Shown piece by piece: positions 1 to 6,123 of a stretch of 7,247 bases of DNA. Numbering within the stretch: the stretch's first letter is position 1; every line of letters begins with the position of its first letter. The translations under genes and the position numbers were made by a program. Location of the stretch: the NCBI GenBank assembly GCA_002718935.1, contig PBFV01000004.1, positions 13,049-20,295 of the forward strand. The letters run 5' to 3'. The stretch comes from Verrucomicrobiales bacterium (lineage in GTDB: Bacteria; Verrucomicrobiota; Verrucomicrobiia; Limisphaerales; UBA1100). Under the pieces are notes generated by a model that was not told where the DNA came from, made no database searches, and saw only the letters and a list, made by a program, of their open reading frames with translations.

Positions 1-1382
1 GGGGCAGCAATCAGCACCTCGCGCCGGGTCAGGTCCGGGAAATCTTTCAAGCTATCCTGCTCGGGGCCGGTGAAAACCTTCTGCAGCAGTGTCAGCAGGA
101 ACACCGCCGTTGCCAGCAAACCCAGCGTGGCCATGGCCGTGATGAACGGCGCCACGGCGAAGCTGCCGCTGAAGATAAGAAATTCCGCCGCAAACCCGGC
201 CATGAACGGCAGGCCGAGCGAGCAGAAGGTGAGCAGGTAAAACGCCGCCGCAAGCTTGGGCGTGGTTTTGCACAAGCCGCCGAAATCGCCCACGCCGCGT
301 TTGCCGCTGCGGTCTTCGATGAGGCCAGCCAGATAAAACAGGCCGCCGGCCGTGATGCCGTGAGCGAACATTTGCAGGATCACACCTTGGGTCAATAACC
401 CGTAGGCGTTGAAATCTTGATGGCCGCCTTCCACGGCAACTCCCAAGGCGCCAATGCCCAGCACACAAAAAGCCACGTGATTCAGCGAGGAAAAGGCGAG
501 CAGTCGTTTGATGTCCGTTTGGCGCAGCGCGAGGAAGGCGCCCCACAGGATTGTGATGAGCGCGAAGACCATCAGTTCCGTCCCGTGGTTCTTGAACGAT
601 TCAGGGAAGATCGGCACAAACCGTAGGAAGGCGTACACGCCCATTTTGCTCATCACGCCGGTAAGCAGCATGGCTACGGGCGTGGGTGCGGCGGCGTAGG
701 CGGGTGCCTGCCAAATATGCAACGGCGCGAGCGGCACTTTTACCCATAGGCCCAGCAGCACGGCACAGAAAATCCACGGGGCCACCGCGCCGGCTTGCTC
801 AGCCTTTCCGGCCAGCTCAAGGAAGCTGAAGGTACCCGTTTGTTTATACAGGAACAAAAAGCCAATGAGCATCGCCACGCTGCCGATGACCGTGAACAGG
901 AAAAAGTTCAGCGCCGCACGGTGACGGTCTTCGCCTTTGCCGAAAAGCTTGATGAGAAAAAATGCCGGCACGAGGGCGAGTTCCCAGTAGATGAACCAGT
1001 GGAAGAAATTTAATGCGGTGAAGGCGCCGAACAGACCGGTGAACTGCAGCGATAGCAGCGCAAAATATGTGCGTGGCCGGTCGTCATGATTCCACGAGGC
1101 GGCCACCACGATCGGCGCCAGGATGGCGGCCATCAGCAGCACCAGCAGACTCTTGCCATCCACGCCCATGTGATAGTGGATGCCGAGATCGGGAATCCAT
1201 TGAAGTTTTTCCAGGAAAAACAGATCAGAATCCCCCGAACCCAGTGACTTGATCGCCGCATACACGGTGATGATCAGCGACCCCAGCGCGCCGCCCATCG
1301 CCAACACCCGCGGGCGAATGCCCGGCACGGCGAACATCGCCACGATGGCGAATAGCGGCAGAAATGTGAGAGCGGAAATCAT
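1..1382 (-). CDS. nuoM: NADH-quinone oxidoreductase subunit M (NuoM), 3' end beyond the window
   Basis: Antiporter-like (Mrp-type) membrane subunit of complex I, one of the proton channels of the membrane arm. The frame opens at the ATG at 1382-1380 and runs 460 codons to the left edge without a stop. The remaining helices and the stop are outside; family members are usually about 500 residues. Residues expected in a proton-translocating subunit are present: Glu134 (IYWELALVP), Lys215 (WVKVPLAPLHIW), Lys246 (MSKMG) and Glu400 (AAEFLIF). They correspond to the conserved Glu of helix 5, Lys of helices 7 and 8, and Glu of helix 12. The N-terminal part carries the family's WIPDLGI and GVDG motifs (about 62-75), and DIKRLLAFSS lies at 290-299. 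The usual LPDA after the helix 7 Lys is replaced by QAPAY (225-229), so the protein is a divergent NuoM. The start overlaps the nuoL stop by ATGA and has no clear Shine-Dalgarno sequence, which suggests translational coupling. Next to nuoL and with this motif set, NuoM fits better than NuoN. Confidence 0.95.
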   Translation of the reverse strand, partial: MISALTFLPLFAIVAMFAVPGIRPRVLAMGGALGSLIITVYAAIKSLGSGDSDLFFLEKLQWIPDLGIHYHMGVDGKSLLVLLMAAILAPIVVAASWNHDDRPRTYFALLSLQFTGLFGAFTALNFFHWFIYWELALVPAFFLIKLFGKGEDRHRAALNFFLFTVIGSVAMLIGFLFLYKQTGTFSFLELAGKAEQAGAVAPWIFCAVLLGLWVKVPLAPLHIWQAPAYAAAPTPVAMLLTGVMSKMGVYAFLRFVPIFPESFKNHGTELMVFALITILWGAFLALRQTDIKRLLAFSSLNHVAFCVLGIGALGVAVEGGHQDFNAYGLLTQGVILQMFAHGITAGGLFYLAGLIEDRSGKRGVGDFGGLCKTTPKLAAAFYLLTFCSLGLPFMAGFAAEFLIFSGSFAVAPFITAMATLGLLATAVFLLTLLQKVFTGPEQDSLKDFPDLTRREVLIAA

Positions 1383-3331
1383 CGAATCCAGAAAATCAAC
1401 ACACCCAGCAGCACCGCCCCAAGGGCAATGAGCCGGAGGTAGCCGGACAGGAAACCATCCTGCCGGTCGTTCACGTGGCGGCCGCTTTCGCGCAGGCGAT
1501 CGCACAGGCCATCAAAGGCAAAGGCATCGATCAGGCGGCGATCACCGCCAATGGCAAATGCGCTGCTCAATGCACGCGCCACTGCCACAAACATATCCCG
1601 TGCGAAGAGCAGTAATTCGTTTATCTGTTCCCAGACCAGCGCGGTGAGGTTCCACAAGCGCAGCACGGTGTTTTCGTAAAGCTCATCAAACCACAGCTTG
1701 TTTTCCAGCGGCGCCACGGCTAGCGGATCCTTGGCGACACCGCCAAGCCGGCGACCGGCATAAACCAGCCAGCCGATGACCACACCGCCGACCGCCACGG
1801 CAATGCTCACCATGATTACAAATTGGGGATGCAAGATTTTGCCTTCAAATTTTTGGAACAGGGTGCCTTCAAAAACAGCGCCCATGCCCAGTGCAAACAC
1901 GGCGAGGATACAAAGCGGCATGGTCATGACACCGGGGCTCTCGTGCGGCGTGCCTTCGCCGCGGTAGTCGCCGCGGAAGACATACAGGCACTGGCGGGTC
2001 ATATAAACCGCGGTGAGCAGCGAGGCGGCAGCCGCAATCCAAAAAACTGGCATCATGCCCTTTTGGTAAGCCGCGGCGAGGATCTGATCTTTGCTATAAA
2101 AACCGGCCGTCACATAAGGCAGGGCTATCAGCGCGGCCGTACCGCAGAGATATGTGATGGACGTGGTGCGCATGGATTTCCAAAGCCCCCCCATCTTCCG
2201 AATATCCTGTTCCTCATGGCAGCCGTGGATGATGCTGCCTGCGCCAAGGAAAAGTAGCGCCTTGAAAAACGCGTGCGTGAGCAGGTGGAACATGCCCACC
2301 GCCACACCGCCCACGCCGAGGCCCACCATCATCAGGCCCAGCTGACTAACTGTGGAGTAAGCCAGGATGCGCTTGATGTCGTATTGGCCCAGCGCAATAA
2401 AGGCCGCCACCAACGCAGTGATGGCACCCACCCAGGCCACGAGTGGCAGCACCTCACCAGCTTCAAAAATGGGCATGGCCCTGGCCACCAAAAATACGCC
2501 GGCCGCCACCATTGTGGCGGCATGGATCAACGCACTCACCGGCGTGGGGCCTTCCATCGCATCCGGCAGCCAAACGTGCAGCGGCAGCTGGCCAGACTTG
2601 CCTATAGCACCACAGAAAAGCAGCAGGCTCACGACCGTGACCACCTTGATCCCGCCAATGGTCGCAGTAACCGCTGACAAGCCATTAACTTCCAGCAGCC
2701 CAGTACCGGCAGTTACTTCCATGCCTTTAGTGGGCGCCATATAGAGATCCAGAGTGCCGCCATATTTGTAAGCGAGCAGTATGCCGAGGAGAAATCCGAG
2801 GTCGCCAATACGCGTGACGATGAAAGCTTTTTTCCCAGCGGCAGCCGCTTCGGGTTTGTGATACCAAAAACTAATGAGTAAATAGGATGCCACTCCAACG
2901 ATTTCCCAGCACATGAACATCAGCAGCAGGTTGTTGGCAAGAATCAGACCCAGCATGCCAGAGGCAAAAAGAGACAGGTAACAGAAGAACCGCGCCATGC
3001 GGGGATCCTTCTCCATGTAACCAATGGAAAAGGTAAAAATCAGCAGTCCCACAAAGGTGACCATCGCCGCCATCGCCGCACTGAGGTGATCAAGCAGGAA
3101 GCCGAAATTGATTGTCACCTCACCCGCTGACAGCCACGTAAAGTTAAACACTTGCAGGGAGTCCGGCGGCATCTTCCATGCTTCGCCCAGAGCGAATATC
3201 GCAATTTGACAGGACACCAGCATGGCGAGGATTGCAATGCGCGAGGCGTGGCGACCATTTTTCATGGCACACGTCACCAGTGCCGCCAGCAGGGGCAGCA
3301 ACGGGATCAGCGCCATGGTGTAAACGTTCAT
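1379..3331 (-). CDS. nuoL: NADH-quinone oxidoreductase subunit L (NuoL)
   Basis: Distal antiporter-like proton-pumping subunit of the complex I membrane arm, 650 residues, slightly longer than the 610-620 of enterobacterial NuoL. The first part holds the Proton_antipo_N-type region and [17 protein letters not shown] with Glu143. Asp177 lies in RIGDLG, Lys245 in [18 protein letters not shown], and His270 in [31 protein letters not shown] follows at about 318-332. His349 and His353 lie in the helix ending [19 protein letters not shown], and Lys414 in [20 protein letters not shown] at about 373-383 is a typical NuoL signature. Residues from about 540 ([11 protein letters not shown]) on match the long lateral helix that runs along the membrane arm, and the protein ends in a final transmembrane anchor ([13 protein letters not shown]). 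The ATG at 3331 is supported by an ATGA overlap with the nuoK stop. Only a weak purine run (AAAGAAGA) precedes it, so expression probably depends on nuoK translation. No key residue is missing. Confidence 0.98.
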   Translation of the reverse strand: MNVYTMALIPLLPLLAALVTCAMKNGRHASRIAILAMLVSCQIAIFALGEAWKMPPDSLQVFNFTWLSAGEVTINFGFLLDHLSAAMAAMVTFVGLLIFTFSIGYMEKDPRMARFFCYLSLFASGMLGLILANNLLLMFMCWEIVGVASYLLISFWYHKPEAAAAGKKAFIVTRIGDLGFLLGILLAYKYGGTLDLYMAPTKGMEVTAGTGLLEVNGLSAVTATIGGIKVVTVVSLLLFCGAIGKSGQLPLHVWLPDAMEGPTPVSALIHAATMVAAGVFLVARAMPIFEAGEVLPLVAWVGAITALVAAFIALGQYDIKRILAYSTVSQLGLMMVGLGVGGVAVGMFHLLTHAFFKALLFLGAGSIIHGCHEEQDIRKMGGLWKSMRTTSITYLCGTAALIALPYVTAGFYSKDQILAAAYQKGMMPVFWIAAAASLLTAVYMTRQCLYVFRGDYRGEGTPHESPGVMTMPLCILAVFALGMGAVFEGTLFQKFEGKILHPQFVIMVSIAVAVGGVVIGWLVYAGRRLGGVAKDPLAVAPLENKLWFDELYENTVLRLWNLTALVWEQINELLLFARDMFVAVARALSSAFAIGGDRRLIDAFAFDGLCDRLRESGRHVNDRQDGFLSGYLRLIALGAVLLGVLIFWIR

Positions 3332-3639
3332 TCTTCTTTGAGCGTGTTGAGTTTCTCGAGATCCACCGTTTTAAAGTGCCGGTACACGGCGATCACCAGC
3401 GCAAGACCCACGGCGATTTCCGCCGCCGCCACCGCGATGGCAAAAAGCGCAAATAACGGCCCGTGCAACAGCTCGGGATTTTCGCCGTACCGCCAAAAGG
3501 CAATGAAATTCAGGTTGGCGGCATTCAGCATGATCTCGATGGAAAAAAGCACCACCACTGCATTGCGCCGGGTGAAAGCACCCAGCAGCCCCACACAAAA
3601 GAGCACCGCCGAAAGAATCAGAAGGCCCTCAAGCGTCAT
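3328..3639 (-). CDS. nuoK: NADH-quinone oxidoreductase subunit K (NuoK)
   Basis: Small three-helix membrane subunit of complex I (MrpC-like), 103 residues, the usual length for NuoK. It contributes to the proton channel between NuoJ and the first antiporter-like subunit. Helix 1 is about residues 3-22. Helix 2 holds [18 protein letters not shown] with Glu35. Helix 3 holds [20 protein letters not shown] with Glu74. These are the two buried carboxylates, on consecutive helices, that are characteristic of the family (Glu36 and Glu72 in E. coli). The chain ends in a short charged tail, [14 protein letters not shown]. The start at 3639 is secured by an AGGAGG ribosome-binding site seven bases upstream (3647-3652) and by the ATGA overlap with nuoJ. 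Its own stop overlaps the nuoL start in the same way. Confidence 0.98.
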   Translation of the reverse strand: MTLEGLLILSAVLFCVGLLGAFTRRNAVVVLFSIEIMLNAANLNFIAFWRYGENPELLHGPLFALFAIAVAAAEIAVGLALVIAVYRHFKTVDLEKLNTLKEE

Positions 3640-4208
3640 GGCGAGGCCTCCTCTTCATCCTCCACGCGGCGCGCTCCTTGTGAGACTGCCACCGCGCCGA
3701 TGAGTGCCGCCGTGAGCAGCAACGCCACCACCTCAAGCGTGATGATGTACGGCTCAATTAATCGTTTGCCCAACGCCTCGACCGTGTGGGGCGGCGCCAT
3801 CGTGGCATTCGCATCCGCTGCCGTAGCATTGGCCTCAGCCAACTCAGCCGGCAGGCGATTCAAGTCCGTTTGCTGAATGCCCGGCAACAGCACAAACACC
3901 GCCACCCCCAAGGCCGCGGTCGCCCCCCAAAATCCACCACGCGAAGTAATGCGCCGGCCGTCATCGCCGGTCACCCGTTCGGTAAGCATGATGGCAAATA
4001 GCAGCAGAATGCCGACCGCACCGATGTATACTAGCACCTGCACCGCCGCGATGAACTGCGCCATCAACAGCAGGAACAAGCCGGCCAGGGCGGCAAAGAA
4101 AATGACGAGCGCAAACACACCGTGGATGAGATTACGCAGGCGCACCGCTGTCACCGCGGCGAGCACAGCGATGATGGCCAGCAGATAAAATGCGGTTTCC
4201 TGCGTCAT
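3636..4208 (-). CDS. nuoJ: NADH-quinone oxidoreductase subunit J (NuoJ)
   Basis: Five-helix membrane subunit of complex I (NDUFB/ND6-type), 190 residues, within the family range. It sits beside NuoK and NuoH and takes part in the conformational coupling between the quinone site and the proton channels. The clearest signature is [21 protein letters not shown] at about 55-75. It contains the conserved Tyr61 and the Gly-rich third helix that forms the redox-sensitive bulge in known structures. The last helix contains [25 protein letters not shown] (about 141-165), the usual Y-x-x-x-x-E-V-A-x-L-L pattern with Glu149. Between helices 4 and 5 is a hydrophilic loop with two near copies of an (E/D)ANAT motif. 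The C terminus is short and acidic (EDEEEASP). The coding sequence of that tail also supplies the strong ribosome-binding site of nuoK. nuoJ itself has no visible Shine-Dalgarno sequence and starts through an ATGA overlap with nuoH. Confidence 0.96.
   Translation of the reverse strand: MTQETAFYLLAIIAVLAAVTAVRLRNLIHGVFALVIFFAALAGLFLLLMAQFIAAVQVLVYIGAVGILLLFAIMLTERVTGDDGRRITSRGGFWGATAALGVAVFVLLPGIQQTDLNRLPAELAEANATAADANATMAPPHTVEALGKRLIEPYIITLEVVALLLTAALIGAVAVSQGARRVEDEEEASP
3647..3652 (-). promoter_or_regulatory. Ribosome-binding site of nuoK
   Basis: Minus-strand AGGAGG ends seven bases before the nuoK ATG at 3639. It is embedded in the codons of the acidic end of NuoJ (EEEASP). It fixes the nuoK start. 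Confidence 0.82.
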
Positions 4209-5362
4209 TCAGCGTACTTGTATTCGCGCGGCGCGGCCTCGGGCCGGCTAATGCGGTTGAGCCCGCGAGCCACTGCGTAAAGGGTGATCAGTGACGCGAT
4301 CCACACGACCGCCTTGAGCCCCGTGCCCGCGCCACTCTTGGCCACGTGCCAGGCAAAACCGGCGATCAGGATGTTCAGGATCGAAAGCGGTAACAGGAAT
4401 TTCCAGGCAAAGGCCATGAGCTGATCCACGCGCAGTCGCGGCAGTGTTCCGCGCAGCCAGATCATGATGCCAATGAGAGCAAAAATCTTGGCGATAAACC
4501 ATGCGACCGAAAGTGCCGGCACCGCCGCTACGCCCGGACCTTCGCCGGCCCCGAGGAACAGCGTCACCGCCAATCCGCTGATGGCGAACATGGCGATGTA
4601 TTCGCCAAGGAAAAAGAGCGCAAACTTGAAGCCGCTGTACTCGGTGAAGTAGCCGGCAATCAGCTCGCTCTCGGCCTCGGGCAGGTCAAAGGGCGAGCGG
4701 TTGGTTTCCGCCAGCGCGGCGATGAAGAAAATGACAAACGCCGCCAAGCCCCACGGCGTGAAGAGATGCCATTGGTATCCCTTCTGCGCAGCGGCAATGT
4801 CTGCAGCATTGAGGCTGCCGACGAGCATCACCACGATGACCGCCGAGAGCACCAGCGGAATTTCGTAACTGACCATCTGCGCAATGGCGCGCATGCCGCC
4901 GAGCAGCGAGTATTTGTTGCGCGAGGCCCAGCCGGCCATGAAAACGGCGAGCGTATTCAAGCCGGTGATGGCAAAGAAAAAGATGACGGCGCCGTCGAGC
5001 AGGAACGCCTGCACGGGGGCCTGCACAAACTTGGCCCACGGAAATTCCAACGGCAGGAAACACAGCACCAACATCGCGGGAATGAGCGCAACAATCGGCG
5101 CAAGCAAATGGAACAGGCGGTCGGCGCCCTTGGGCACAATATCTTCCTTGAACAGCATCTTGATGCCGTCGGCGGCGGGCTGGCCGAGTCCGAAAAGGCT
5201 GATGCGGGTGCACGGCACGCCGGTCTTGTTGGGGCCGATACGGTTTTGAATGCGCGCCAGCGCCTTGCGCTCGATCCATGTGGTGAAGGCAAAGAGCGAC
5301 GGGAAAATCACGAGCAACGGCACGGTGGTGATGAGAATGTCGCGGATCAGTTCCCAGCTCAT
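4205..5362 (-). CDS. nuoH: NADH-quinone oxidoreductase subunit H (NuoH)
   Basis: Membrane subunit that anchors the peripheral arm and forms most of the quinone channel with NuoD and NuoB; homologue of mitochondrial ND1. It has 385 residues, against roughly 325-350 for many bacterial relatives. Hallmarks in order: ERKALARIQNRIGPN (31-45); QPAADGIKMLFKED (61-74) with Asp65; AGWASRNKYSLLGGMRAIAQ (143-162), followed by MVSYEIPL with Glu167; AETNRSPFDLPEAESEL (218-234), the acidic cytoplasmic loop of the E-channel; GYFTEYSGFKFALFFLGEY (237-255); and WLRGTLPRLRVDQLM near the C-terminal third. The loop between GPNKTG and QPAAD is about seven residues longer than in E. coli. The start at 5362 has AAGGAGG (5370-5376) seven bases upstream and an ATGA overlap with the nuoI stop. 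The stop overlaps nuoJ likewise. All expected channel residues appear present, so it is probably functional. Confidence 0.98.
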   Translation of the reverse strand: MSWELIRDILITTVPLLVIFPSLFAFTTWIERKALARIQNRIGPNKTGVPCTRISLFGLGQPAADGIKMLFKEDIVPKGADRLFHLLAPIVALIPAMLVLCFLPLEFPWAKFVQAPVQAFLLDGAVIFFFAITGLNTLAVFMAGWASRNKYSLLGGMRAIAQMVSYEIPLVLSAVIVVMLVGSLNAADIAAAQKGYQWHLFTPWGLAAFVIFFIAALAETNRSPFDLPEAESELIAGYFTEYSGFKFALFFLGEYIAMFAISGLAVTLFLGAGEGPGVAAVPALSVAWFIAKIFALIGIMIWLRGTLPRLRVDQLMAFAWKFLLPLSILNILIAGFAWHVAKSGAGTGLKAVVWIASLITLYAVARGLNRISRPEAAPREYKYAE

Positions 5363-5544
5363 TCCGTGGCCTCCTTGCTGTCACCGCCTTCAGGTTCCGA
5401 TTTTTCTTCGGCGCCTTCGGCCTGAGCTGCCTCAGCCTCCTTTGCCTTGGCCTCAGCTTCCGCTTTGGCTTTTTCGGCGGCCTTCTTTTTAGCAGCCTCG
5501 GCGGCGGCTTTTTTCTTGGCCTCCTTAGCGGCCTTTTCATCGGC
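5359..5544 (-). other. nuoI: Low-complexity segment of nuoI encoding an Ala/Lys/Glu-rich tail
   Basis: This covers NuoI residues 194-254 and the stop codon. By hand count 22 Ala, 14 Lys and 15 Glu make up 51 of 61 residues, arranged as irregular blocks such as [21 protein letters not shown]. The last 20 or so residues are more acidic and contain Gly, Ser and Pro. The composition predicts a charged, soluble helix or a single-helix/coiled-coil rod, followed by a disordered end. The DNA is an imperfect run of GCC, AAG and GAG-type codons with mixed synonymous use, so it is not a perfect tandem repeat. It has no cluster ligands and lies beyond the conserved NuoI fold. Its function is unknown. Confidence 0.75.
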
Positions 5545-6123
5545 CATACGTTGATCGCGCGCGGCGGCTTCCCCGGGGTGAATCTGGTGATAGTAATCGT
5601 TGCTCTTCAGCAGATCATCGCGGCGCAGCAGCAGCCCGCCGAAGCGGTCGGGCGTGCTGAGCTCGAATTGGCTGTTCATTACGATGGCATCGAAGGGGCA
5701 CACTTCCACGCAAATCTGGCAGCTCATGCAAACGCTCACGTCGATGTCGAATTTCGCCGGGCTTTTGATGTACTTGCCGTTCTCGTCGTACATCTTCTCG
5801 ATGTAAATGCACTGGGGCGGGCACTCGCGCTCGCAGATTTGGCAGGCCACGCAGCGGACGGTGTCCATCGGCGTGTCGCCTTCTTTGCCATCATGCAGCA
5901 GCATGGGAAAATTCCGGCTGTAATTGGTGACGGTTGTGGTGTCGCTGAGCTGTTCGCCTTCTTCCTTGGGATATTGGCCGGCGCTTTGGGGCAGTTCGGC
6001 ATCTTCCTTGGGCCGCCAGGCGTAGTCGTTGGTAACTAGGCGTTCCTTGTTGAAATAGGAGCCGACGAAATTGCGCAGCGTCACCGCCATGCCCTTGACA
6101 ATACCGCCACCTAGCAGACTCAT
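5359..6123 (-). CDS. nuoI: NADH-quinone oxidoreductase subunit I (NuoI), with a long Ala/Lys/Glu-rich C-terminal tail
   Basis: Peripheral-arm ferredoxin-like subunit (TYKY homologue), 254 residues. It is expected to carry the two [4Fe-4S] clusters N6a and N6b, which pass electrons from NuoG to the N2 cluster of NuoB. Two CxxCxxCxxxCP motifs are complete: Cys91, 94, 97 and 101 ([12 protein letters not shown]) and Cys132, 135, 138 and 142 ([12 protein letters not shown]). The N terminus ([20 protein letters not shown]) resembles the amphipathic helix that packs on NuoH. Two things are odd. The first cluster motif starts about 30 residues later than in E. coli. After about residue 193 there is a hydrophilic tail in which 51 of 61 residues are Ala, Lys or Glu, making the protein about 75 residues longer than E. 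coli NuoI. The start at 6123 is supported by GGAGG (6131-6135) and an ATGA overlap with nuoD. Its position directly after nuoD and before nuoH is not the usual order. Confidence 0.97.
   Translation of the reverse strand: MSLLGGGIVKGMAVTLRNFVGSYFNKERLVTNDYAWRPKEDAELPQSAGQYPKEEGEQLSDTTTVTNYSRNFPMLLHDGKEGDTPMDTVRCVACQICERECPPQCIYIEKMYDENGKYIKSPAKFDIDVSVCMSCQICVEVCPFDAIVMNSQFELSTPDRFGGLLLRRDDLLKSNDYYHQIHPGEAAARDQRMADEKAAKEAKKKAAAEAAKKKAAEKAKAEAEAKAKEAEAAQAEGAEEKSEPEGGDSKEATE
5370..5376 (-). promoter_or_regulatory. Ribosome-binding site of nuoH
   Basis: Minus-strand AAGGAGG ends seven bases before the nuoH ATG at 5362. It is embedded in the Lys-Glu codons of the nuoI tail (SKEATE). It fixes the nuoH start and would let ribosomes load independently of nuoI. 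Confidence 0.82.

Noticed and set aside
52..546. A 164-codon minus-strand frame at the left end
   Set aside because: It is an out-of-frame shadow of nuoM. The nuoM frame continues without interruption from 1382 to the window edge and keeps all the conserved charged residues.
1..1382. NuoM as an Mrp-type cation antiporter subunit or hydrogenase-associated subunit
   Set aside because: The context is a contiguous NuoD-I-H-J-K-L set, and the NuoD lacks hydrogenase metal-binding cysteines. Complex I membership is the simplest reading.
4766..5425. A 219-codon plus-strand open frame antisense to nuoH
   Set aside because: Long antisense frames are expected in GC-rich coding DNA. The predicted protein is rich in His, Glu and Gln with no domain or hydrophobic core, and nuoH is conserved throughout the same bases.
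5480..5525. Poly-A runs in the nuoI tail (six As, then five) as a programmed frameshift site
   Set aside because: The runs do not form an X XXY YYZ heptamer in the nuoI frame, and the zero frame ends cleanly in the ATGA overlap with nuoH. No need for a shift is apparent.
4686..5540. A 284-codon minus-strand open frame beginning with an Arg/Lys/Pro-rich segment, overlapping the nuoI tail and nuoH
   Set aside because: It is another frame of two well-supported genes. Its basic start is the shifted reading of the Ala/Lys/Glu codons, and the rest is the shifted reading of nuoH. It has no ribosome-binding site or recognisable domain.
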